NCBI GenBank assembly: GCA_021234155.1
Contig: JAJEKV010000101.1
Coordinates: forward strand, 2,587,089-2,651,088
DNA: 64,000 nt
Origin: Isoetes taiwanensis
Lineage: Eukaryota > Streptophyta > Lycopodiopsida > Isoetales > Isoetaceae
Direction: 5' to 3'
Below, one piece after another: positions 10,001 to 22,442 of the stretch. The translations under genes and the position numbers were made by a program. The first letter of the stretch is position 1. The number at the start of each line of letters is the position of its first letter. Below the pieces are notes generated by a model. The model saw only the letters and a program-made list of their open reading frames with translations, searched no databases and was not told the origin of the DNA.

Positions 10001-10606
10001 TCTCAGCAGTTGCTTACAGACATGCAAGCGCTAGTCGAAGAGGTTCGAGCATACTTGATAGCCGCAAGGGCTCGGCAAAAGAGTCTTGCTGATCGACATC
10101 GCACGCCCCAGGAGTTTTGGGTCAGTGATTTTGTTTGGTTAAAGATCAAGGTGAAGCAAATCAAACTTAAGATTGGCAATTGCAAGAAACTTGCACCTAG
10201 ATGGGCGGGACCTTTTCAGATAACCGAAAGGATAGGTTATCAGGCCTACCGGTTGGATCTACCCGCACATCTGAAGATCCAAAAAGTCTTCCATGTAAGT
10301 CTTCTCAAGAAGCATCATCCGGATCTAGAAGAAGTTCTTGACACATCAACACTTCTGGAGATGACTGAGGATCAATTGGAGATTGTCCCTGAAGCTCTCC
10401 TTGATCGCGCCTATAAGCAAACCCGTCGAACTCAAATTTTGCAATACTTGGTTAAGTGGAAACACTTACCCACAGAGGACGCAACATGGGTTCTTAAAGC
10501 GGATTTGGATAAGACTTACCTGGACTTTATGAAAGAATGCCAGGGCCGAACCATTCAAGATGCAATCATCTCCGACTCTGATGGTAAGCATAGTCTTTTT
10601 TTTTAG
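10001..10606 (+). pseudogene. Integrase C-terminus with chromodomain
   Basis: The frame 9992-10606 has the GPY/F-type region LAPRWAGPFQITERIGYQAY, KVFHVSLLKKHHPD, and a C-terminal chromodomain reading LQYLVKWKHLPTEDATWV. Chromodomains in this position direct integration toward marked heterochromatin. The C-terminal half is open to TAG at 10604. It overlaps the end of the core frame by about 100 bases because of a frameshift. Confidence 0.88.
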
Positions 10607-11128
10607 TGAGACAGGGGTCATATGAGCGAGATCCAGCAGGGATCATGCTAGGGGTTGGGTTACATGCATCTTAGATGGGAAAACTGGGCATATAGGCATT
10701 CATGATAGGACGCATTCGTCTACGACTATAATGGGAATAGTGCCATTCCTTATGCCGCGACGACATGCCAGCCATAGGCATGATAGGATTCTTGTATTCA
10801 TAATTTTTTCTTATTATTTAAGGAGGTGATGCATTCAACCATACTACTTAATTTATTTCTTAAACACTAATGTATTCACTTCTGCAGGCCAGTAGAGCGT
10901 ACTGATAAGCTGCAGAAGAACCTGGACCTCACTTCGCAGGCCAACTTGTGTTTTTGAAACTTTATGTTTTGAGTGTACTCTTGAATGTTAATCTCTTACT
11001 ACTTATGTTGAAAAAGGACTTTTGTCCAGCTACCTGAATATGTAACCCTTTGATGTCTTCAATGAATGAAAGTTATCTTTTCCATATTGACTCTCCACTA
11101 ATTTTAATGCTGAGGACAACATTAACCC
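10607..11128 (+). other. Retrotransposon 3' untranslated region
   Basis: No coding sequence seen between the chromodomain stop and the polypurine tract. The sequence before the tract contains GAGGACAACATTAACCC, a short form of which recurs inside the duplicated part of the right LTR. Confidence 0.6.
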
Positions 11129-11141
11129 AAGGGGGGGAGAA
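11129..11141 (+). other. Polypurine tract
   Basis: AAGGGGGGGAGAA ends at the base before the right LTR. It primes plus-strand synthesis in LTR retrotransposons. Confidence 0.92.
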
Positions 11142-12719
11142 TGTGACGTTCCAGGTATTTATACGGTATACGTATGCATACCATGATGCGTCACCATGGA
11201 CAACATTAACCCCTTTACGGTATACGTATGCATACCATGATGCGTCACCAGCATGTAGTAGACCTAAGGGTCCAAGTGGGGTTCACCTATAATGGATTTT
11301 ATTAGCTATGCCAATAAAACCAATGGATAATTATGGATTTTATTGGCATAATTAACCTAATTATGCTAATCTGGTCTAATTAACCAATTATCACCAATGA
11401 GGGGGTGCCACTTGGCCCAAATTGATTGGCCAGGAGGGACTTGCTATTTGGGTTGGAGAAATAGGGGTTCTATCCCCCATTTCATCCCAAATTCGAATTA
11501 GAGAATGAAGAGGAGCAGCAGCCACCAGCTTAAACCCGTCCTTGCCAACACCTACCAACAGCCTCGAGCTATGGATGCCTTCCATGACAACGGCTCCAGC
11601 CAAGAGACTGGTTAGTCCTTAGATAGTTTCTATTCTGTTGACACTTCTTTGAATAGATGGAATGATTAAATTCTCTTTTGTATGTTGCTCTGGATACTTA
11701 GATGATGTTTATATTCTTTCTTTCCCCTTCTTCCATGTATTGGGAATTAAGGGAAGGGTAGATACCTAAAAGCCTCTTAGCAGTAGAGATGTCTCTAGCT
11801 AGACCCTTTGATACCCAATAAATGCGGCCTGTGCACAAGAGCCAACCTGGCTGAGGATGCTATGATGTGGTTCAGCACTAGATAACGAGTATGATGGTGA
11901 ATCGGGGGTAAAACTTGCCTAGCGTAGCTACAGGACTCCTACAGTGTGCTAGGCTTATAGCCGGTCACTGTGTGTGGGCCGGGTATGGGTCTGACACTCC
12001 CTGGGTCCAGAGAGACGTGCCTATATGGACGCCCTGGACTCGAACGGGCTGGTGAGCCGGCCTTTAGATTTAGGGGAGTAAGTCGGGTATGGATGCGGGG
12101 GTCACTGAGGGGGCACGTGTTCTCTAGTACACCCAGGGATCCGTCATGCTCGGGAAGGAGACGCCTCTCTGACCTGCCTCATCGGACCGTAGGGTGATTC
12201 CTTGGGATTGCGTCTCCGGTGGGCTACAAGCATGTCATAGCATGATTCAGCCTATCTGCAAAGTGTGCACAGGAGGGGCGGATGGAGTGGACTACCCTAG
12301 CCACTGTCTTATGCCAGCCAACGCCATGTTATACCTCCGTCTGTTGATATCTTGAGGCCTTGGCCTTCAGTTGATCCCATGGAGTCTGAGCCCAGGGTAG
12401 CGCCTTGTCATGGTCTTAGCTCATGTTATTATGATTGTATTGTCTATTCGTTGATGATGATGGATGGGCCACCCTTCGTGGTGGTATATTATTTTAGCAT
12501 GATTGTTGTATGCTAACGTATATGTATGCTTCTGCTGTATAGGATTGCCCATAGAGGACGTGGGACGAATGACACCTCCGTGTTCCTCGCTCGGACACTT
12601 GGCCATTCCAAGCGGTCCGAGTATGACGGAGGGCCTTACCATGGTGATGTAGTCGCCATGGGAGGGGAATTCCCGTATTTGTACGATGGGAGCATCGCAT
12701 AGATTCTGGGAGCGTCACA
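11142..12719 (+). repeat. Right LTR (1578 bp, full-length form with a small tandem duplication)
   Basis: Starts TGTGACGTT and ends CGTCACA. Near the start the block from the GGTATACGTATGCATACC palindrome to GCGTCACC occurs twice (about 11164-11250), with a short AACATTAACCC stretch between copies. Between about 11946 and 12530 it holds sequence missing from the left LTR. Its last 83 bases are repeated in inverted form at 51411-51493, as the outer end of the palindrome. Confidence 0.9.
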
Positions 12720-12724
12720 CGAAT
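12720..12724. repeat. Target-site duplication, right copy (CGAAT)
   Basis: Matches 2159-2163 and directly follows the right LTR. Confidence 0.9.
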
Positions 12725-13449
12725 TTTCAGGAATCACTCATTTTGAAGCATTTTTTTAAGCATGTCTTTTTGCTGTTAAAATTTCTCCATCAACAGATAT
12801 TCATCAAACTTACAAATTCATGGATAGATTCACATAGAGAGATTGATAAAATCATAACACTTTGGCATTCATAAAACTGGAGATAGAGAATTGCATAGAA
12901 TCACAAGCTGGAGATAGAGAGAACTTTTCTCCTTTCTTATCTGAGTTTCAAAGTCCAAATATCCCTCACATTGTGCCCCTTTTTTATATTTTTCATATTT
13001 GAGCTTCATAGTCCAAAAGCCCTCTCATTATCAGAGTACAGTTGACTGATGTGCACAAAACTTATGCAGCCATTTAGGAAAAAGAGAATGCTGAATAAGA
13101 AACAAAGTTGGAAGTTGAGATATCAGAAAGAACTGCCACTGCCGCATGTGCCATAAGTCATAAGCTTGCGTTGCCCCAAGAGGCCTAGCCGCCATACCAT
13201 AAGCTTGCTTTGCTCCAAGAAACTCGTCCACACCCATAAGCCAGCTCCAAAAACTCAGGAAGGAAGGAAGGAAGTTTATTTTAACGTCCACGGAGGCCAG
13301 AGGCCTATGAGACGGTACATGCAGAGAACATGCAAAAAAGCCAAAAACCCCAACACCAAAAACAAACAATGTAACTGTACAGTAGAATCCTACTACCGGG
13401 ATGAAAAAACCCCCACTTGGGAGGAAAAACCCTAACAGTAGGCTCTCAA
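12725..13449. other. Outer flank of left arm, no gene
   Basis: AT-rich sequence after the LTR element, then a short GGAA tandem run near 13258-13274 inside the 3' region of the LINE that reads on the minus strand. Open frames here are short and not shared in register with the right arm (50700-51410). Confidence 0.5.
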
Positions 13450-16400
13450 ATACCATGCCCTTGAAGAGCAAGTCGGACGGGCGAAACTGGCAGGATGTAA
13501 GCTCCCAACAAGGCTACCATAGGTGATGCAGTAAGCGATGTAGCGGTGTGTCGAGCATCTAAGATCGATTGTGCCGCCGGACATGGGCATATCTTTGCAA
13601 TGCCATTTGGAGGGCATGGTGCTCATCCTCTATCACGTGCATCTCACAACACCGGCATATCCTCTCCTCCCGGGGATCCGTGTCCGCCATTCACCCCAAA
13701 TGACCTATTTCAATTAGAGGTAATGGGAACCTCGTCCTTATGGCGCAATAGCTCTCGTTTCTTCGAGAGATGTGTGCTTTCTGGCACCAGATGGGGTCCA
13801 TGCTCAAGGTAGGGATTAATCTGGCGTGATAGTGCGCTCGTCTTGGGCTTTGCAAGAGTAGAGGCATCCTTACAGGGTGGCAGCATAGCCCGCATCCATT
13901 GCCCATTCTGCAAGCATCGAGAATCGCGGTTACCACCATCGTTGGTAATCCATAGACCACCTCCTAAACCATCCCTTACGATTGCTGCTCGTGCCATACC
14001 CTCACTGGGGCCCCTGCGTTAACAACATTTTTGTGGGGGCAAGCGATGCTCATCCATCCCATCCACCTTATGGAAGCAAGTAAGATGCTGGCAAGATAGA
14101 ATCTTTCGTAAAGGCGAACCCCGCCTCATACAACAAAATGCGTCACGGTGCGGTGTCCTTCACTCCCCAAGCTATATGTCAAGAAAGCTTTGCACCCTTT
14201 CCAACCTATCCACGTGTTTTTGCTAACCGTCGGACCCCAAACCTCCACCCCATAGCGACCATCGGCTTCGACCAAAGCCCTAAGCGGGTGTGCTCTCTCC
14301 CAGGTCACAAAGATCTATCAAGCAACACGCATTTTGCAGCGCATATAAAGCCTTCCGGCTGCAGCGGCTCTCCTCTCCCACACACTCATCCCGCGGCATG
14401 TTAGTAGTGAAATCAATTCCCGGATACTTGAAGCTCCTCGCTTCATCTCCACTTCACCCCACCAATATAACTTTCAGGGATAGGGTGTTGCGAAGAGACG
14501 AGGATCGCGAAGCTTAGTTTTGTGCAAGTTCACTTGTCATTCCCATTGCCCACGTAACCCGCGGGGGCATCCAAATGCCGCCGCATACCGGCCGGTCGCG
14601 GTGGGCTAGCAAAGCTACATCATCCGCATATAGCAACCGCTCACGGGAGGTAAGCCTCAGGATAAGTGCACCCGGCTCCCCATGGTGCTGCATCCATGTC
14701 TCAAGCTATCAATGTACAACCCAAAAAGCGTTGGAGACAACGGGCAGCCCTGCTTAACTCCCATAGTGCTAGCTACCCGCCGATCTTCATAAGGCAGTGC
14801 AGCATGAATCCCATCATAAAGCTGGTGCACCCCATTCTGCAACTCCTGTGGAACTCGCAAGTCTTGCAACCTCTGCCACAGCATGTCTCTGGGGACGGTA
14901 TCATATGCAGTCTTAAAATCTACAAAGCAGCAATACAAGTCCTGTCGCGCATTCCGGCTTGCCTCCATCAACACTCTCAAAGTGAAGATATGGTCGGTCG
15001 TGGGAGGAGTATTTGAAAAGCTTGCCCGCCAATTGCCCGCACCCCTGCCTCCTCGGCCCACTTAGTGAGTTTCTTCTCCACCACCCCTGCCAGGAGCTTT
15101 GCAAACAGCGAGCTTACCATAATCATCCGGTAATTTCACGGCTCATCCTTATTACCGGCTTTTATGCACGGGGAACAACCTTACTAACCATCCACTCCTG
15201 GGGAGCCCTCGCTTCGAGCACGGTTGATGATCACCGTCGGGGCCCTACCACAGATGGGCCACCCCATTTCAACAGCTCTCCTGCGGCCTGTAAAATCCTT
15301 TGCCTTGCCATTCGCCAGATGCCTGAGACCCTGCTGGACATCCTCCCGCGTGAGCTGCAGCACCTCTCCTACCTGATCCGGGACCCTGGCATTAGCTCCT
15401 GGGGGGTCATATAACTCCTGCAAGCGGTGCATCCATTGCTCCACACTTACATTACCAGCCACCTGGCGCTTCTGGTATAACACCTTACGCCAAAAAGCTT
15501 TTGGCTCTGCCATGAGCATATCAAACAGGCGCTCCTGGGTTTCTGCCATGTATCTCCCCTTCTTGGCTTTTAGGAAGAGCTTATAGTCCTGCAGATTTTG
15601 TGGGTTATAACTGTGGATCTATGACCAGCGCACCGGGCTCTTTAGAGCCTTGCAATCGCATCAAACCACGGGTTCTCGGGGAAAATCGCGCGGTGTCCCT
15701 CCTTGGAGGGCCCTTCTTTGCAAAGGCCCCCCCAGCTGGGCAGCGCCCTCGCGCCCATGCACACCGTGCGATTGTTGGTAAAGCTATCAAACCCCTGAAC
15801 TCCCGCACAACACAGTTCATACTGTCCACGCTTCGAGAAGCGTGGGATGTATGGTAACCCTCCAGCCCCCCTTTGCGGTGTCTCCACTATTGAGTGCTCC
15901 CCAATTCAGCGTGACATAAAGCGGGTAGTGATGAACAAACCTCCCTCATCCCCTCGCGGTTGTGCCGATGGAGTGTGTAACCATGTCCAAAGTCTTCCGC
16001 TACCGAGCGAGAAGGTAATCCAACACACTAGCTCCCCCATCACGCTATCACTCTGCCAGTAACACCCCCGAAAGTGTGGCCATCACGCATACCATTACAA
16101 ATTACCATGTCAAAACCCGGCAGAGGACCGGTACGCCAAATGGTCTAGCCACCATATCCGGGGGAGCGGGTGGCCCAATAGAATGGCGGTTCAAGCCAAA
16201 GCGGATCAACGATTAGCGCCACCTTTGAAGGTCACCGAAGCGAATCAGCTATGACGAAAGCATTGAAATCTCCTAGCAAAAACACTGTCCCTCGCTGCCT
16301 ATAGCGGTCTATGTCATCATCTACGGTTCCTATCGACATCGACATCCGTGGTTCCGCATCATGTACCCGGTAGAACTTAGAGCCCACGCATGGGGAATGT

Positions 16401-16560
16401 AGCAAACTAGCAAGAAACAATGGGACATGACCGGGCTCTAATACCATTACCCACATGTAGCGGTTAAATGCATCGGACTTAAAGTGTGATCTTGCATGCT
16501 AAGGCGCCCCTAAAGTAGCAAGCCACTCCACCGCGCGTCCGCCATGGCGCCATTAGCAAG
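13450..16560 (-). mobile_element. LINE in left arm, endonuclease to RT, better-preserved copy
   Basis: Read on the minus strand. 16456-16232 carries an APE-type endonuclease fragment with FLLGDFNA. 15549-15184 is the pre-RT region (EQWMHRLQELYDPP, EDVQQGLRHLANGKAKD). 15061-14657 is the RT palm with DHIFTLRVLMEASRNARQ, FVDFKTAYDTVPRDMLWQRL and GVKQGCPLSPTLFGLYIDSL. The catalytic YADD box is intact at 14630-14619 but in another frame. A cysteine/histidine tail near RCSTHRYIAY follows at about 13540. Frameshifts abound, so it is inactive as sequenced. Its RT differs from the LINE at 1-2158, so this is another family or subfamily. Confidence 0.85.
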
Positions 16561-16987
16561 TGAGAAATGCCGATATCCTCGAATGTCCGCAATCGATGCC
16601 CTTCATACTCCCCATGTCTCCCCTTGGGGAAGGCGATGTCCATCTTGGCGATCCCATTCAAGAAAGCAAAAAAAAATCGACTACTTGCCATAAAAAACAT
16701 GAAAAATCGGAGGTATTGCACCTCGAAAGCTCCAAGAAACTCAAGAACAATGGTTATCAACTTAAAATGCCAAAAACCAATAAAACGGTGTCCACTTGAA
16801 AAGCCGAATCGTCGAAATGGCACAACCAAGCCGCTTCGGAGAGGACGAAGAAAGCTTGGCCGTCGCCCTAGCCAAGCTCCTTGGCTTGGCGTAAAGCGGC
16901 CCGCCATACTGGAGCTTGACCAAGAGAGAGAGAAAGAATGAATGAACAAGAGCGAAAAGTCACCCCCCATATTTTCACGTTACATCA

Positions 16988-17104
16988 ATGTCCACATGTT
17001 GCAAATTCCGGCCAGAAAATTGGCCTACGCATCCTGTGTCGGCCAATTTTCTAGGCCGGTGTATTTACCAATTTTCTAGGCCGGAATTTGCTCCACGCGG
17101 ACAT
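16988..17104. repeat. Short foldback element upstream of the exostosin gene, left copy
   Basis: ATGTCCACATGTTGCAAATT with CCGGCCAGAAAATTGGCC at the left end is answered in inverted form by GGCCGGAATTTGC and GCGGACAT at the right end. The inner part repeats the AATTTTCTAGGCCGG block. About 220 bases before the exostosin start codon. Its size and symmetry suggest a miniature inverted-repeat element or a stable hairpin in the promoter region; no clear target duplication. Confidence 0.6.
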
Positions 17105-17323
17105 TCGTGTATACAAAAAGAAGGGCTAGAATGGCGTGCTATAATGGCCGAAATAAGTGAATTCGTTTATGCTGCATTCCGTTTCAGAAAGACTAGAAAA
17201 ATGGCGCGCCAAGAATACTGGCCATAGACACAAACACAGTTGTACCGTCGAAAAATGGCAAATGCGACCTTTGAATGGGGGCTCGCCTTTTCCCATTCTG
17301 CTTGGCGCCCAGGTAATCTTACA

Positions 17324-18387
17324 ATGTTGACCTCGTTGTTCTTTCTGTGTTCTGTTCTGGCATTTATTATATCGGATGCCTCTCCCTTAGAGCTTCCTTC
17401 TACAAGTATTTATCATTCCTATGAGTTTTTGCTCTAAATTATGAGGAAATGCTTGCCAATTTTAAGATCTATGTCTACCCTCTTGGTGATCATAGTAAAT
17501 ATGACATAAGATCTGAACCGGGCAAAACAAAACAGAGGTCGATACCATATTCCTCAACCATCTGGTTGCTAGTGAGTTTGTTACAGATAACCCAGAAGAT
17601 GCACAGCTGCTTTTTGTTCCAATTTCTGTTAGAAGGTTGTTGAAAGACCGATCTGTTGGGGAAGAGGAATATTGGGCGTTTTGAGAGGCTATGTTCAGCT
17701 GCTAAGAAAAAAATACCCTTACTGGAACAAAACCCTCGGTGCTGATCATGTGTTCATTTCCTGTGATCAGTGGGAAGGAGATGTCTCAAGGAATGTACTT
17801 GAGCTTAAAAAATGCCATACAGATGATTTGCAGTTCCTTGATTGCTAGTGGTACTCATGAATATTATCCTCATAAAGATGTTCCAATTCCTGTTTACTTA
17901 AAAGAAAGTGCTGGAGCTTCTGATCGTGAACATTGGCTCTATGTTTCTGGATTATCAGAAGCTGATACTAGGTTTGGAGCAGTTCTAAAAGATTGGGAGT
18001 CTGATGAATTTTTTAGAATAAGTTCAAGTCAAGCAGATCCAAACATGTTATCAACAAAGCAAGTTTTGTATGAGCTTAGGTGATGATGGAACCATGATTT
18101 TGAAGGCATTGAGCTATGGGTGTATTCCTGTTATCATGTCAAGTGGATACCATTATGATCTTCCCTTCCAAGACATTTTAGATTGGCACTCATTTTCTGT
18201 TGTGCTGAGCTTTGATGACATCTCCAGGCTAAAAAATGTACTGAAGGTCATAGGCCAGAAGCAGTATAAACAAATGCAGATTTTGGCAACTAAGGCTGGC
18301 AAGCATATGATGTGGAATTCTCCAGCAGTTTCCCAGGACGCATTTTATATGGCTCTGTATGAGTTGTGGTCCCCGACATACTATTAA
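17324..18387 (+). pseudogene. Exostosin-family (GT47) gene, left-arm copy, frameshifted
   Basis: Same gene as 46795-45704. The start (MLTSLFFLC) and most codons match, but the frame breaks near 17430, 17520, 17665, 17810 and 18060. Most breaks are single-base changes in homopolymers or small insertions (for example an extra G after the run at 17659). The last exon-like part 18070-18387 has CMSLGDDGTMILKAL in a clean frame when entered from the preceding sequence. CAG and CTG sites agree with the right copy here, unlike in the neighbouring transposons. The breaks may be sequencing errors and not true decay. Confidence 0.85.
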
Positions 18388-20749
18388 GCTATGCAAGAAG
18401 GTCAAGTTAGATCTAATCTATATTGCACAGAATAAAAAGGTATTAGTGGCAACAGTTCAGCCGGTTACGTTCTAACATATAAAGTTACACGTGGATTGGA
18501 GCAGTTGTTGATGAGGAGGAGCATTTCTTTAGGAAGATGCTTTTGGAGAAATCTGCTTCACGTCTGGTCCGATGTCATTGATCATTCATTTCTGTTTTCA
18601 GTTTTATTGAGTATTGAGGGTTTATTCGCACTGTATCATCATGGTTATTGTGGTTGAAAAGCCCAGTGTGTGTGATTATCTTGTTGTATACATGATACGT
18701 CACGTTATAATGCAGTGCATATAACCATGCTATAATGACTCAGGAGGCTACTGTAAGTTATGGGTGCAAAGGTTCAACACTAGAATAATTGCCTGCTTTC
18801 AATGTGTTAAAAGGCCACCTTTACTAGTTTGCATCTGAGTTGATTTATTCAGATGCGATCTTCCTGGAATAGCATCGGCTATTATTCTGAGAATGAGGAT
18901 GTTTACAGATTATTGTAACTGATTGTTGAATGGGAAGCACTCAGATCCATTATTTTGGACTTAATGAAGCTACTATTGGGCTGCATTTTCTTCTAGTTTT
19001 TTCTATCATTACACCCTTAAAAGTCATTAGATCGACATTTGAAAAGTATGTGCAATTTAGGGATTTTTAAGTTTCTAGTCCTGAAGAGCGCACAAAGATT
19101 TAGTGGTATTAGGGTCCTTTGCTCCAGCTGCTACATTGATTTAAACTTGGAAACTAAACCATGCTTGTTAATGAACATTATGAGCAGGCTTGCCTAACCA
19201 GGGTTCAGCTGTTTTCAAATTCCAGCTTATCCATGTAAAGCCACTTAGTCAAATTTATCTTTTGTTGTTGGATTTACAATTTTCATACGGCTGGACAAAA
19301 CCAAGAATATGGTAATTCGTGCCATATCCCAAACTTTTGCTTCCGTTATTCTGGATACCCACCTATTGTTTCCTGCAGTCTTTTTACAGCCTTCTTTGAA
19401 TGACCCAATCCCCCTGTACCAGAAAACATTTCGAAATCTTTGAGCTGTTTTTGGCATTTTTTTTAACGTGGTACTCACGGATACCAAGTCCATAAGTGTA
19501 CCAAATGTTTGCTCATGGGCAAATCTTCTCATGTCTTGCCTTCAGGTATGGTATTTTGTTTTTGCCTTTCTTTTCTTTGCGTCTCTTTTTTCCATTCTCT
19601 GTTCTTTAAATCAGTCCTGTTGTTGCAATGAAAGATAAGAATTTTTAGGGAGGACATGCACATTAAATTTTTTGAAGTAGTTGACAAACTTGGACTTTTC
19701 TTGGCATCTTTGGTTGTATTGTCACTTTCTGGCATCTTCTCTAGCTTTTTATCATTCCTTCTTCATTACCTCGTAGTACTTTCTTGCAGCAGAACTTATT
19801 GAAACACGATTGTGGTGGATGGGTTCTATGAATGAAAATTTAATTGTATGCCTTATTTATTCCATTGAATTTCATTATGTATCTTCACCAGGAAGGACTC
19901 CGTCCATCAATTTCTACAACAGTAGCATCTAAAATGTAGGATTAATTTGTTTCTACACACATGGGTATGTACCTGCTGGTATTGCTTAAAGTGCGATACA
20001 AAGCGATCTACTTTCCTATTTTTTAGCCATCCCAGCCTAACCAAGCCTGCAGCCTTTCTCAAATTCAGCCTATCCACGTTGTGGTTCCACCTCAGCAAAC
20101 AATGATGTGGCATTATCTTCCACCGTTAGATCTTCATTTTACAGATCTAGGGCTAAGCTTAAAATTAGAAAAGAACCAAAATTTCCCGCGGAGATGCGGA
20201 AGGGCGTGCATGAACGAGATGCCGAAGGGCGCCAAGCTCCTATCTATCTCAGGAAGCCCCTCTCTTGCTTTGATTTCTCCTCTCCTTTTGCTACAGCCGC
20301 GGGTTCTTAATTTACTCTCTGCTATTTAGCTGTGTTTTTTCTGTTCTAGAGTTTGTTGCATAGCGTCGGTTAATTTATTGCTAGCTTTTTCATTCTGTCG
20401 ATGCTCCAGCTTTTGTTTTTCTGAGGATAAAGCCCAGTTTTGCCTGAATTGCCAGATTGCTTTGACTAATGCCTTCTATATTAGGACCCAAAGCTTGATT
20501 CCATTATCTGTCTGTGCTCCGGCTTTTTCCTTAGCTCCAGATCCCTGCGGCTTAAGTTTTTGCATTTGCCAGCTCTTTGCAGCGGCTGGGTTCTTTTCCA
20601 GAAACTATGGCAGGTTCAATATAGCGAACTTCGCATGTGGCATTTCCCTTGTCGTCTGATATTGTTCATTTCCTACATACATATCCAGGATAGAGGGACA
20701 TATAATGTGATGGGTTGCTAGACATGGTTTATCCTACATGGGCAGGGCT
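18388..20749. other. Downstream of exostosin gene, left arm; no secure gene
   Basis: Matches 43349-45703 in the right arm with good agreement. Minus-strand frames 19735-19529 (lysine-rich) and 19532-19245 (RRFAHEQTFGTL, RFRNVFWYRGIGSFKEGCK) are also present in the right arm on the plus strand. This makes them shared sequence but not proven coding. 20181-20240 holds a degenerate duplicated GAAGGGCG-type block matching the clear 24-base duplication at 43857-43904. Confidence 0.45.
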
Positions 20750-22442
20750 ATAAATCTTCATATTTCACCTGATCGTTTTGGATTCGCGACATCTCTTTCA
20801 AACGCGTTTTCGAGCTGATACTCTGACTGGCTTTTGATCTCTAACACTATTTTCCAGCTGGCAACCACTCCGCTTGTATCTGGAATGACATGATTAAAAA
20901 GCATAAATAATTGGAAAAGGGGTTTTCTAAACCTTTTTCAAAGATTCTGATGGAAACCAATGCACAAGCTTATGGGCATAGCTCAGTTTTCTGGTCCTCC
21001 AGCAGTTCATTTCTTCCTCAGTTTCTGTTTTGATATGCAAAACTCATTGACATTCCACTGTTGTGATATAACTTGTTATTCCAATAAAGCAATGCTTTGC
21101 AGCATTGCTTGCTCCTTCTTTCTTGTTCATTAATCTTCTCTTGCAATGCGGTTTCAACAATCTGGCTTGCACCTTTCATTTCTGAAACCACCTCAATTAA
21201 GTCATCCTGCAAAATGAATGAACATGTTTAGTTAAGTCATAGCTCTTATTATAAATAGCCCAGAGAAGTGTAAATCATTCACATGGAATAAGAATGACTC
21301 TGCCTTTTCATCAAAAACTTGGGCAGATTTCTCAAGTTCATGCTTTTCCATTAAGCGTTCTTTCTGAAGCTTTGCTCAAGTGTCTTGAGCTCATTCTGTT
21401 GCTCCTTTATACTTGAAATCATTGCTCTCATTCTTATTCTAAAAGCTTTGATTTAATTCTTTTTAGGTTTCAGCGTTTTCTATTCCGTGCATTTCTGAGG
21501 CAAAGATTTTGCATCTTCCGTCCGGCCCCCACAAGGTTTTCTTAGTGCCTGGCCAATTGCCATTGCCATTGCCAGTTGGGTTTTCTGGATGGCATCTGCT
21601 AAGGCTGCATCAGCTAAAGGCATGGCGTCGCATATGATCGGTGGTGATCTCTGCTGTTCTTAGAGAAATAGTCGGATTTGCTTTTCCAGCATAAAATAGT
21701 TGAAACAAAAATGGCAGATCGATCTAAAAGGCTAAACTGCATGTGATTGACTTTTCTATAGCCAAATCAGGCCGATGATCGAAGTTGCTTGTGTCTTTGT
21801 GATCCCCTATTAGGCAAAAGCGTATGTCTAAGACAAGTATCGGGCCACATGTCTGTGATTAACTGGATTTGTTTATAAGGGGACCTGGTACAAGCTGGAA
21901 GCGATGATGTTGGGCGGATCAATTTCTCTGGTAATGATTCCATATATAACCTGTTCTGTCGAACCTCAGTTGGAGCTTATTTGCAGCTATGATGTGTTAT
22001 TTAGTGTACAGACTCTTGCTGTCTCCATGTGGTGTTTTATTCTAGCATGCCTGCCTTTTGAGTTTTTCACAGCTATGGCAACCCTTGTCGTTTCCCTTAT
22101 TGCAGGTGCATACACATACAGGATACTCTTGGATCAGGAAGATAAAAGCAATTGTTGTGATTGCAGCAACAAAATGGGCCTGAATCTTGCATTGTAGTAA
22201 GTCTATGCAATTTTTCTAGAATAACCTGATGTCGTGAAATATAGATTCTCAGGCATTTCCAAATCTTTTTTCAGGCTTTGAACAACCTTGATGTTGGATT
22301 GCTTTTCAGTGGTTCTGTTCTCGAGAGATGACACATGTTGTTTGTAGAAGCTAGAATCTTTACTTTCGAGGACAGTTCTTCTAGATGCGCCGCCCTTCAA
22401 AGACAACATGTGAACAAACAACCATTTTAGAAAGGGATGCAT
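20750..22442 (-). pseudogene. Exons of an unidentified coiled-coil gene, left-arm copy
   Basis: Mirror of 41680-43348. Recognisable pieces on the minus strand: 22442-22203 (SSLENRTTEKQSNIKVVQSL), the helical piece ending near 21300, and 21212-21018 (DDLIEVVSEMKGASQIVETA). See the right-arm entry for description. Confidence 0.45.

Larger units (their letters stand above)
2164..12719 (+). mobile_element. Ty3/gypsy chromovirus LTR retrotransposon, complete ends, non-autonomous
   Basis: The ends are TGTGACG...CGTCACA (first G changed to A in the left LTR), with a matching 5-bp target duplication, a primer site right after the left LTR and a polypurine tract right before the right LTR. The internal order is an extra two-gene block (3793-6691), proline-rich and gag sequence, reverse transcriptase, RNase H, integrase and a C-terminal chromodomain. 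Integrase after RNase H identifies Ty3/gypsy, and the chromodomain identifies a chromovirus. No protease was found, the reverse transcriptase lacks its YxDD box and many stops are present, so it could move only with help from a relative. The block between primer site and gag is not a usual part of chromoviruses. Confidence 0.93.

Noticed and set aside
16988-17227. Open frame of 79 codons upstream of exostosin
   Set aside because: It lies over the foldback element and is not kept in the same frame in the right arm.
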